Source: Streptomyces violaceusniger (GTDB lineage Bacteria; Actinomycetota; Actinomycetes; Streptomycetales; Streptomycetaceae). From it: a stretch of DNA of 64,000 nt. Below the pieces are notes generated by a model. The model saw only the letters and a list, made by a program, of their open reading frames with translations, was not told the DNA's origin and made no database searches. Location of the stretch: assembly GCA_005405945.1 (NCBI GenBank), contig BJHW01000001.1, forward strand, positions 558,001 through 622,000, in the 5' to 3' direction. The position numbers and the translations under genes were made by a program. Shown here in pieces: positions 1-9,600 of this stretch (within the stretch, counting starts at the first letter, position 1; every line of letters starts with the position of its first letter).

Positions 1-93
1 CCGCGCCAGCCGGGCCACCTCGCGCATCGAAGGGGGCCGCTGTTGTCCCTGCCCTGCCCCGGGAGGCGGGTTCTGAGCCGCGGTGGTGGACAC
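1..93 (-). CDS. LacI-family transcriptional regulator, N-terminal end only
   Basis: The frame runs off the left edge of the window, so only about 31 codons are visible. It starts at a GTG (91-93) preceded by a GGGAG ribosome site. After a Pro/Gln-rich leader the sequence reads SMREVARLAR, which matches the opening of the LacI-type helix-turn-helix. Members of this family repress sugar catabolism genes by binding palindromes with a central CG. Two such palindromes lie just upstream (135-156 and 182-197), and a glycosidase fragment follows, which fits a sugar-use locus. With only the first helix visible, another HTH family is possible. Confidence 0.5.
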   Translation of the reverse strand, partial: MSTTAAQNPPPGAGQGQQRPPSMREVARLAR

Positions 94-134
94 AGCACTC
101 CCTTCGTGCACGATCCGGGAGGTGCCGGATCAGA

Positions 135-156
135 GGTGTGACTACGTAGTCACACC
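135..156. promoter_or_regulatory. Perfect 22-bp palindrome, probable LacI-type operator
   Basis: Bases 135-156 form a perfect inverted repeat centred on ACGT, with core TGACTACGTAGTCA. The same 14-base core recurs at 183-196. The site lies 42 bases upstream of the start of the partial LacI-type gene. A CG at the centre of symmetry is typical of LacI-family operators. That the neighbouring regulator binds here is inference. Confidence 0.6.
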
Positions 157-181
157 GGCGAACCGGGTGGTCCGGCCCGCT

Positions 182-197
182 CTGACTACGTAGTCAG
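182..197. promoter_or_regulatory. Second copy of the palindromic operator (16 bp)
   Basis: A perfect 16-base palindrome with the same TGACTACGTAGTCA core as the site at 135-156. The two centres are 44 bases apart, about four helical turns, a spacing that allows cooperative binding on one face of the DNA. It lies just beyond the 3' end of the glycosidase fragment. Confidence 0.6.
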
Positions 198-214
198 GCG
201 AGTATGCGTCCGCC

Positions 215-688
215 CTACGGGCGCGTCAACGGTTCGCGCAAGCGTGGCTCCCCGGCGTACCCGGCCACGGTCTGCGCCCCGGCCAGGGCTGCCTGCCCGC
301 GTCGGGTGGCGGCCAGCGGGACGGCACCGGCACCGACTCCGTCGACCCACCGGTCGCTCCAGTCGCCCCGGTAGGTCTCCAGGCGGTCCCCGACGCGCTT
401 CTCGGCGTCCTCGAAGAAGTCCTGGTTACGGGAGGCCCGCAGCCGCGGGTACGCCCACTGCTCGTTCCAGCGGCGCACGGTGTCGGAGATGATGCGGCGC
501 GGCGGGTCGTTGTCCGCGAACTTGCCCAGCACCCGCAGGTGCAGAACGTCCCACGGATAGGGGTCGGCCGTATCGGGCAGGTCGAGGGCGGGGAACCCGG
601 GGATCCCCCGTCCTTCGTGGGGGTAGGGGAACTGGGCCAGGGCGTTGAGGTAGGCGGGCAGCAGGTCGTCGACGCGCAACTCGGTCAC
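215..688 (-). pseudogene. Glycoside hydrolase family 38 (alpha-mannosidase-like) fragment
   Basis: The 157-codon frame resembles an internal stretch of actinobacterial GH38-type proteins, with segments such as PYPWDVLHLRVLGKFADN, SDTVRRWNEQWAYPRL and GDWSDRWVDGVGAGA. GH38 enzymes remove alpha-mannosyl residues. The catalytic N-terminal part is absent and the frame ends shortly after the match, whereas family members usually run to 800-1000 residues. I read it as a remnant left by a deletion. The LacI-type gene and its operators next door fit an old sugar-use locus. The family call is from memory of the motif pattern, not from a search. Confidence 0.5.
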
Positions 689-1037
689 CGGGCAGCGAGC
701 GAGTCGACTTTCCCGAACGGCGTACGCTGCTGCTCAGGATCGTCGCCAGTTGCTGGCTGTGCTCCGCGAGCGTCCGCCCGGTGCGGCAAGCCTCCGCCTC
801 CAGGTCCCGCGGCCGCTCGTCATGCCTCGCCGCCTCATACGCCATGCTCACCATCACGGTGGACACCATGCCCAGGCCGGCCATGGCGTCCGGACAGGTG
901 GCAGTGTGCGCTTGCCGGTCGATCGGGAAGTGCGAGGTCCGTCCAGGTGCGCTCGATGTGGTCCAGGCACACGTCCCGGGGTGCGGCCGGGTGCGCCTCC
1001 TGCCATTCCGGTGGCCGTGGGGCTTGGCCTGTACGGC
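689..1037. other. Gap with no convincing gene; possible minus-strand remnant
   Basis: About 350 bases between the cupin-like gene and the GH38 fragment. On the minus strand around 740-890 a short stretch (AMAGLGMVSTVMVSMAYEAA and a following acidic-basic helix) has coding-like composition. Another frame nearby reads PEWQEAHPAAPRDVCLDHIE. The two are out of phase and neither has a clear start. I see no family match and treat it as debris at the edge of the NRPS locus. Confidence 0.3.
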
Positions 1038-1804
1038 TCAGCGTGGCGGGGTCGTCTCCGGCGCGCCGGTGTCGGCGCAGGTGGCGGCGGGGCTCCTGTC
1101 CTTGGCGAGAAAGATGGTCTGCGCCATCATCCGGTAGCCCGACATCCCTTCCCGCAGGGTCTCGATGGACTCCTCCGGATGCACCGAGTCGATGACCGCG
1201 TTCGGACCGACCGCATTGAACTGGTGTGAGACTCCGCGCGGTATCTGCATGTCCACCCAGGAGTTGGGCGGCACGATCACGTTGTGCCGTTCGCGGCGCA
1301 CCCCGTCGGGGGTGCCGGGCAGGTCGTCGGCGAAGCATGACAGCGGTGCGAAGCGTCCCGTCGGGGGGCGGACGGTGATCGGCGACAGGCTGGACACGCG
1401 GATCGTGGTGTCCGGGCCGGTCATCATGCGCACGAACCGCAGCCCGGTGTGCAGGTGCATGCGCGAGCAGATGTCGCGTGCCGCGGTGTCGTAGAAGTCC
1501 ATGAGGTAGCGGTCGGCGAAGAAGCCAGGGAAAGGCGGCTCCAGCATGAAGACGTCGCCCTCCTCGAAGACCTGCGCCCGCTTCGGCTCGCCCGTCGGTG
1601 CGGGCCGCTCCCCCTCCTCCCGGTGGGCCGCCCGGACCAGGCCGGACAGGGCGTCGACGACGGCCAGGGCGGTCTCCGGGGCAGTTGCACCACCGGGGTG
1701 AGCCGGTTGCGGTCGGGGTCCCGGTGACCTCGGACGTCGAGGATCTCGTCCTCGTGGTCGGGCGACCGCTTCATCCGGCCGATGGTCTCGGTGGGCTGCG
1801 TCAT
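1038..1804 (-). CDS. Cupin-like protein of the NRPS operon (frameshift in assembly)
   Basis: Last gene of the NRPS operon. The ATG (1802-1804) overlaps the stop of the acyl-AMP ligase gene in an ATGA junction, so translation is probably coupled. The frame breaks at a GGGG run (1678-1681). Adding one G gives 255 codons with no other interruption. The protein has a histidine-rich motif MHLHTGLRFVRMM and later PRGVSHQFN and VIDSVHPEE, the pattern of a small beta-barrel cupin that binds a metal or a small ligand. The N-terminal 60 residues are charged and probably flexible. Its role is unknown. Dioxygenase, isomerase or ligand-binding activity on the peptide or a building block would all fit. The cupin call rests on motif appearance only. 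Confidence 0.6.
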
Positions 1805-3678
1805 CCTGTCCCTTCCGTGTGCTCGTTCGGTCCGGAACCCGGGTGACGCGCCCAGAGCACGCCGCCCGCGTCGTGTCGCCCGGCGCGGAGCACCGAGCAG
1901 CCGGTCAGGGATGTTCCGCCGTCCCGCTGCCGGGACAGCCACTCCCAGCGGTCCGTTCCGCCGCTGCCGGGGACATCGAGGAAGGACAGCAGCGGGCCCA
2001 GCGGCCGGGCCGGGCCACCCGGCGCGGGCCCGTGCGGGAGGAGGACCAGTGCGCCGCCCTCGAGGCGGGTCTCGACGCCCCACGGCACCGGCTCCGCCTC
2101 AACACCGTGCCGGGCGGCCAGCTCCGCGGCCAGTTCCCCGTGCACCGAGAACGGCCACGCGGCGAGCAGCTTCGCGCGCCACCGGGCCTTGGCGCGGGCG
2201 AGTTCCGCGTCGTCGGGGGCGTGCCAGTGCTCGCGCAGGAAGTCGTAGGCGGCCAGGACGGTGTCGTCCCCGATCGCGGCGTGCCGGGCGGCGGTGTGTT
2301 CGGCGAGGGACCGCAGGGCCGGGTCGGGTGTCCCGGAGTCCAGCAGGTGGCGTGCGGTGGCCGCGGCGTGGCGCAGCAGTCGGTCGTACCGTGCGGGCGC
2401 CAAGCGGCGGGCGGCCAACGGCCGGCTCATCGCCCGGCGTTGCGGCTTTCCGGTGGCGGTCGCCCGGTATCCGCCGAACTGGACGACCGCGGGCCGCAGC
2501 GGCGATCGCTCGTACAGGGTTCGGACCTCGGGCACCGGCTGCTCCGTCGCGATGAGGGCGACGTCGTCGCCGAGCGTGGGCTCGTCCACCGCGACCGCCG
2601 CGAACCGGCCGGTGAGGCCCGCCCGGCGCCAGCCGTGCTCGATGTCGAGGGGGTGGTGCTTCTCCCCTCCTCGGTTGATGCGCTCGCCCGCGCGGCCCCG
2701 CAGGACGAGGAGTCCGTCCCGGAGCTCGCCCAGGTCGCCGGTGCGCAGCCAGCCATCGTCGGTGACGGTGGCGGAGGTGCTGCGCGGGTCCTGCCAGTAG
2801 CCGGTCATCAGGTCAGGGGTCCTGATCCAGACCTCGCCGGATTCCAGGTGGAGTTCGGTGTCGGGCAGTGGTACGCCCACCGGGGGCGTCCGCTCCAGGT
2901 AGTGGGTGCGGAAGTCGGCGTCGTCGAGCAGCGGCATGGTGAAGCTGAAGTTGACCGCCTCCGTCAGGCCGTAGCCCTGACGCAGCCTCGGGCCGTAGTG
3001 GGAGTGGAAGCGGCGGGCCAGGTCGGCCGTGAGCGGGGCCGCGGCGGTGATCAGGTAATCCAGCCCGTCGGGCCACGCGGGAGCGGCCTCGACCAGGTCC
3101 GCGAGGAGGGCCGGGACGATGGAGGCCGTCCTGGCGCCGGAGGCGTCCAGCGCGGCGAAGTAGCCGGCCGGGTCGAAGGCGGGGTGCAGGGTGAGCGGTG
3201 TGCCGGTGAGGTGGGTGCCGAGCAGTGACATGACCAGCGCGTTGCAGTGGTACAGCGGCAGGCAGGTGCCGTGCGGGCGGTCCGGCGCGATGCCGTGCAG
3301 GACCGCTGTGCGGCGTGCGTTGCCGAGAACCGCCCGGCGGCTGAGCACGACCCCTTTCTGCGGGCCGGTGGAGCCGGAGGTGAACATGATGAGCGCCGTG
3401 CCCTCGGGCGCCGGGTGCGCGTCGGGCAGTCCGGTGCGCCGGACTCCGTGGACGTCCACGACGGCCGCGGCGGCGACCCGGGCGGCGCCGGCGGCGAGGT
3501 CCGCGTCCCCGGTCCGCGGGTGCAGCGGGACGGCGACGAGTTCCCGGTCGAAGCAGCCGAGCAGGACGTCCGCGAGGCGGTGGCCGCCTGGAAGCCTGAT
3601 CACCACCCGTGCTCCCGCGGGCAGTTGGTCGAGTGCGGCGCTGTCCGCCTCGTACGTGGTGTCCTCGGTGGCGGTCAA
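1801..3678 (-). CDS. Stand-alone acyl/aminoacyl-AMP ligase with novel C-terminal extension
   Basis: A 625-residue class I adenylate-forming enzyme. The nucleotide loop [10 protein letters not shown] lies near residues 105-115, followed by YGLTEA, the hinge motif [10 protein letters not shown] and the lysine-bearing TATGKPQRR. The N-terminal region is short for the family. I place the start at a TTG (3676-3678) that overlaps the NRPS stop codon, with GGGAGG a few bases upstream. No ATG or GTG suits the spacing. After about residue 460 comes a 150-residue helical, Ala/Arg/Trp-rich extension that I do not recognise; it lacks a carrier-protein GGxS site. The enzyme probably activates an acid for the first C domain of the NRPS, or an unusual amino acid. 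Which acid cannot be read from the sequence. Confidence 0.75.
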   Translation of the reverse strand: MTATEDTTYEADSAALDQLPAGARVVIRLPGGHRLADVLLGCFDRELVAVPLHPRTGDADLAAGAARVAAAAVVDVHGVRRTGLPDAHPAPEGTALIMFTSGSTGPQKGVVLSRRAVLGNARRTAVLHGIAPDRPHGTCLPLYHCNALVMSLLGTHLTGTPLTLHPAFDPAGYFAALDASGARTASIVPALLADLVEAAPAWPDGLDYLITAAAPLTADLARRFHSHYGPRLRQGYGLTEAVNFSFTMPLLDDADFRTHYLERTPPVGVPLPDTELHLESGEVWIRTPDLMTGYWQDPRSTSATVTDDGWLRTGDLGELRDGLLVLRGRAGERINRGGEKHHPLDIEHGWRRAGLTGRFAAVAVDEPTLGDDVALIATEQPVPEVRTLYERSPLRPAVVQFGGYRATATGKPQRRAMSRPLAARRLAPARYDRLLRHAAATARHLLDSGTPDPALRSLAEHTAARHAAIGDDTVLAAYDFLREHWHAPDDAELARAKARWRAKLLAAWPFSVHGELAAELAARHGVEAEPVPWGVETRLEGGALVLLPHGPAPGGPARPLGPLLSFLDVPGSGGTDRWEWLSRQRDGGTSLTGCSVLRAGRHDAGGVLWARHPGSGPNEHTEGTG

Positions 3679-6600
3679 CGGGCCCTCCCGAGGGCTTCGG
3701 TGAGCTGGACGCCGACGGCGTCCACGTGCTGGGGCTGCATCACTTGGTGGTGCCGTGCGTCGACGTGTCCGACGGTCAGCTCGCCGCCGGCGTATGGCCG
3801 CCACAGCTCGTGCGTGGGTGCCGCGCGCCGGGGCTCGCCGACGGCCTCGATGTAGGTGGTGTCGCCCGCGTAGCGTGGGGGGCGGTAGGCGCGCAGCAGA
3901 GCGTCGTTGTGCCGGGAGACGGCGATGACGCGGGCGATGTCGTCCTCGGTGAGGCGGGCGAAGAGGCTGCCCTCGCGGCGCAGCAGTGCCGACACGGTGG
4001 TGAAGTCGAGGGTCTCCGGGGCGAGGCGGTCGTCGTCGTACCCGGCGGCCGTCAGCAACACCTGGTACACGCGGTGCTCGTCGACGGGCTCGGCGGGCCC
4101 GGCCCCGGTGGCGGCGACGGTGTCGACCAGGAACAGCGTCCCTTCGGGCTCGCCGAGTTCCCGCAGCCGGACGGCCATGGCGTGCGCCACCAGTCCGCCG
4201 AAGGACCAGCCGACCAGGTGGTACGGGCCGGACGGGCGGACCGTGCGCAGCAGTCGCAGGTAGCGCTCGGCCATCTCCTCGACCGTGCCGGGCAGGTCTG
4301 CCACTCCCCCGGTGCCCTCGGCCTGGATGCCGTGGACCGGGTGGTGCCGGCCGACGTGCCGCAGCAGGCCGGCGTAACTCCAGCTCATACCGTTCAGCGG
4401 GTGGACACAGAACACCGGCGCGGCCGCTCCGGTGGCCCGGAAGGGCACGAGGTGCGCGGGGGCGGACGCGGTCGGCGGCCCGTCGAGCAATCGGCTCAGG
4501 GCGGCCGGGGTGGGGGCCTCGAAGACGTTCCGGAGGGCGGGCGCGAGGCCGAGGACGGCGCGTACCCGCTCGGTCAGCCGGGCGGCGAGCAGCGAGTGGC
4601 CGCCCAGTTCGAAGAAGTTGTCCTCGGGCCCGACCCTCGGTACGTCGAGGACCTCGGCGAACTGGCGGCACATCAGGTCCTCACGGAGGTCGCGCGGCGG
4701 CTCGCCGTCGGTGGCGGAAGCCCAGTCGGGCTCGGGCAGCCGGTCGCGCAGCAGCTTTCCGTTGACGCCGAGCGGCAGCCGGTCCAGGGCGAGCAGCCGG
4801 GCGGGCACCATGTAGTCCGGCAGGTGCCGGGTCAGGTGTGCCCCGATCGCGCCCAGATCCGCGCCCTTCGGGGTGACGTAGCCCACGAGCCGACGGTCGT
4901 CGGCGCCGCGGTCGTGCACGGCGACCGCGGCGGCCGTGACCTCCGGATGCCCGCCCAGCGCGGCTTCGACCTCGCCGAGTTCGACGCGGTGCCCGCGGAT
5001 CTTCACCTGGTCGTCGGTCCGGCCGTGGAAGCGGAGCACCCCGTCGCGGCTCCACGACGCGAGGTCACCGGTACGGTACATCCGCCGGCCGGCCGGTCCG
5101 AAGGGGTCCGGCAGGAAGCGGGCGGCCGTCAGTCCGGGGCGGCCGAGGTAGCCGGTCGCGAGGCCCGCGCCGGCCAGGTACAACTCGCCTCTCGTGCCCG
5201 GGGGACGGGGCGCAGCCGGTCGTCGAGGACGTAGGCGCGGGTGTTGCGCAGCGGCCGGCCGAGCGGCACGGTACCGTCGGTCCGCGCGCCGACCGGGTGG
5301 GTGGTGGACCAGACGGTGGTCTCGGTCGGGCCGTAGCAGGCGAGCAGCGACGCGGTGGCGGCGGCCAGCTCCCCGGCGAGTTCCGCGGGGACCGCCTCGC
5401 CGCCGACGACGGCGCGTATGTGACGCAGTTGTCGCGGTCGTCGTGCCACGAGCGTCCGCCAGAGCGACGGGGTCGCCTGCGTCACGGTGACGCGGTGCCG
5501 GTCGAGCAGCGCGCACAGCTGGTCGGGGTCGCGCAGCGCGTCCTGGCCGGCGAGGACCATGGCACCGCCGGTGATCAGCGGCAGGTACAGCTCGGGCTTG
5601 CACATGTCGAAGCCGATGGGTGCGGAGGCCAGCATCCGGTCGTCGGGGCCGACCGCGAGTTGCTCGCGCAGGGCGAGCAGCAGGTTCACCAGCGCGGCCC
5701 GTGGTACGACGACGCCCTTGGGCCGCCCGGTGGAGCCCGAGGTGTACGTGACGTACGCGGTGTCCGGTGGCACCGGCAGCGGTTCGGCCGCCCCGGTCGT
5801 GACAACGGGTTCGGCGGCGGATGCGGTGGCGTCGCGCACCACGAGGAGGGGTCGGGCGTCGGCCAGGAGCGCCGTGACGCGCTCGGCCGGCAGGGTGGGG
5901 TCGACGGGCAGGTAGGCGGCGCCGGTCGCCTGGACGGCGAGGAGGGTGGCGGGCAGGTCGGGGCCCCGGCGCAGCACCACGGCGACCAGGGCGCCGGGGC
6001 CCGCGCCGTGCGTGCGGAGTTTTCCGGCGAGGTGTTCCGCCCGCTCGGACAGGTCCCGGTGGCTGAGCACGGTGTCGCCGTGCAGGACAGCGGGTGCCTC
6101 CGGGGTGCGCTGTGCCTGGGCCGCGACGAGCGCCGCCACGGTGGTCTCGGGCGTCTCGCGGTCGGTGCCGCTCCCCTGTCCGGTCAGCCGCTCGTGCTCG
6201 CCGTCGACGAGCACCGGCAAGTCGGCGACGGGAAGCTGAGGATCGGCCACGGCCGCGCGGAGCAGCCTCTCCAGGCGGGCGAGCATCAGGCGCGCGGACG
6301 TGGGGGTGAACAGTTCGGTGTCGTACTCCAGAAGACCCTCGATCCCGGCCTCACCACCGTGGACCGTGTGGTGCTGCCGCATGCTCCACAGCAGGTCCAT
6401 CCGGGAGGCGCCGCCGTGCACGGCGACCGGTTCCGTCCGCAGGCCCGGCAGGTCGAACTCGGCCGCCGGGGTGTCCTGGAACGCCAGCATCACCTGGAAG
6501 AGGGGGTGGGCGGCGAGGGAACGCGGCGGGTTGACGGCCTCGACCACCCGCTCGAAGGGGACCTCCTGGTGGGCGAAGGCGTCGAGGTCGGTGGCGCGTA

Positions 6601-9600
6601 CCCGCTGGAGGAGTTCGGCGAACGTCGGGGCGCCGCTCAGGTCGGTGCGCAGCACCACGGTATTGACGAAGCAGCCCACGGTGTCGTGCAGCGCGGCGTC
6701 GTGCCGTCCTGCGACGGGTGTGCCGACGGGGATGTCATCACCCGCCCCGAGTCGGTGCAGCAGTGCGGCGACCGCGGTGTGCATCACCATGAACAGGCTG
6801 GTCCGGGTGGTCGCGGCGAGCCGGTTCAGGCGGGCGTGCAGCGCGGCGTCGAGGGTGAAGGGGACGGTCTCCCCGCGGTGTGCGGAGACCGGCGGCCGGG
6901 GACGGTCCAGCGGCAGCCGCAGCACCTCCGGGGCGCTGCGCAGGATCCGCGTCCAGTGGTCGACGCCGGTGTCCGGGTCGCGGTCGAGCAGGCGGAGCGT
7001 GTAGTCCGCGTAACTCACGGGTGTGCTCGTCCACTGCGGGGCGTCGCCCGCGGCACGGGCCCGGTAGGCGGTGGACAGGTCACGGGCCAGCGGACCGAGC
7101 GACCAGCCGTCGGCGGCGATGTGGTGCAGCAGAAGCAGGAGTACGTGGTGCTCGGGTGCGGTCTCGTGGAGCACGGCGCGGACCGGGAGTTCCGTCTCCA
7201 GGTCGAAGACGTGCGCGGACGCGGCGGCGAGCAGTCCGGGCAGTTCCGCCTCCGAGGTGACCACCGTCTGAAACGCCAGGCCGTCGGCGTCGCGAATCCG
7301 CTGGTACGGCTCGCCGTGGTGTTCCACCACGGTGGTGCGCAGGCTCTCGTGCCGGTCCAACAGGTCGCCGAGGGCCGCCCGCAGGGCTTCCACACGCAGC
7401 GGCCCGGTGAACCGGACGGCGAAGGACATGTTGTACACGGAATTGGGGCCGGCGAACCGGTCGAAGAACCACAGCCGCCGCTGCGCGGGCGAGAGCGGTA
7501 CGCGCTCCGGTCGCGGGGTTCGCGGGGTGGCGGCCGCCCGGACGGGAGCCACGGCAGCGCCCTCCGGGATGTGGCGTGCCAGGTCGGCGACGACCGGGGC
7601 GTCGAAGAGGGTGCGGATACTCAGCTCCCGGCCGGTCTCCGCGCGCAGCCGGTTGATCAGACGGGTGGCGAGCAGCGAGTGTCCGCCCAGGTCGAAGAAG
7701 TTGTCCTCGGCGCCGACCTCGGCCAGTCCCAGGGTCTCGGCGAACAGGTCGCACAGCAGCCGTTCTCGCGGGTTCTCCGGCCCGCGGCTCACCCGCAGCG
7801 CGGTCTCCGGAGGCGGCAGGGCGGCGCGGTCCAGCTTGCCGTTCCCGGTCAGCGGGATCTCGTCCACAGGGACGACGAAGGCGGGCACCATGTGCGCGGG
7901 CAGCACCGTGCGGGCGTGGGCGCGCAGTTCCGCGGCCGACGGCTTCTCGGCCGGGCCGGTCCCGGCCGGTCGTGTGGCCGGGACGGCGTAGCAGATCAGG
8001 CGGCCGCCGTCGGCACCGGCGTCGGCGAGCACCACGGCCCGGTCCACGGCCGGGTGCTGTTCGAGGACGCGCTCGATCTCGCCGGGCTCGATCCGGTAAC
8101 CGCGGATCTTCACCTGCTGGTCGATCCGTCCGAGGTACTCCAGCGTGCCGTCCGGCCGCTGCCGCGCGAGGTCCCCGGACCGGTACATCCGGGTGCCGGG
8201 CGCGCCGAACGGGTCGGGGACGAACCGGCTCGCGGTGAGCGCCGGCCGGTCCAGATAGCCGCGGGTCACGCCGGGGCCGGACACGTGGATCTCGCCGGGG
8301 CAGCCCGGCGGCACCGGTCGCAGCGCATGGTCCAGCAGCCGCAGGCGGAGGTCGGGCAGCGCGGTTCCGATGACGCTCGCGGTCTCTTCGGGGTCGGTCA
8401 GCTCGGTGTACGTCGCGTGCACGGTGGTCTCGGTGATCCCGTACATGTTGACCAGGGTGGGACGGCCCGGGCCGTGCCAGGAGCGGACGCGGGACGGTTC
8501 CAGCGCCTCCCCCGCGCAGACGATCACCCGCAGGTCGGGCAGGGCGTCCGCGCCGGCCTCCTCCTCGGCCCGGAGGAGCTGGTAGAAGGCCGAGGGAGTC
8601 TGGTTCAGGGCCGTGACTCGCTCCCGGCGCAGCAGCGCCAGGAGGTCCCTGGGCGAGCGGGCCACGTCGTCCGGCACCACCACCAGCCGCCCGCCGCGGC
8701 CGAGAGCCGTCCACATCTCCCAGACGGAGACGTCGAAGGCGTAGGAGTGGAACAGGGCGTGTACATCGGCGTCGAACCGGAACCACTCGTCGGTCGCGGC
8801 CAGCAGCCGTACGACATTGCGGTGGGTGACCAGGACGCCCTTGGGCCGGCCGGTGGAACCGGAGGTGTAGATGACGTAGGCGACCGCCTCGGGGTCCACG
8901 GTCACGGTGGGCGGGTGCGCCGGGTGGGTGGCGGCCGTGTCGGGGCCGTCGAGGAGGATCTGCGGGTGCGGGACCGGCAGCGGGACGCCCGTCACGACGA
9001 GCACGGGGCCGGCTTCCGCGAGCACCCCCCGGATACGCTCCTCCGGGTACGCCGGGTCCAGGGGCAGATAGCCGGCGCCCGACTTCAGCACCGCCAGGAT
9101 CGCGACGACAAGGTCCGCCGAACGCTCCAGCACCAGGCCGACCAGGCGCTCCGGTCCCGCGCCGCGCTCGATCAGGAGGTGGGCGAGCCGGTTGGCGCGC
9201 GCTTCGATGTCCGCGTAGGACAGGGTGGTGCCGCCGTGGGTGAGGGCCGGGGCCGCCGGCCGGCGGCGTACCTGCGCGGCGAACAGGGCGGTCAGCGTGT
9301 CCGGCCCGGTGTCCCGGTCCGGGGCGGGGGCTTCGAGGTCGGCGCGCTCGTCGGGCAGCAGCAGGTCGACGCGTCCCAGTGGTGCCGCCGGGTCGTCGGC
9401 CATCCGGCCGAGGACGGCGCACAGGCGGTCGAGCAGACGGCCGGCCGCCTCGCCGTCGAACAGGTCGGTGTCGTGGTCGAGTTGGAGCCGCAGCCGGTCG
9501 CCGGGCACGGCGATCAGGGTCAGCGGGTAGTGGGTGCCGTCGCGGCCCTGGACCTCCCGCAGCTCCAGGCCGGGTACCAGGGTGGCCAGTTCCTCCTCGT

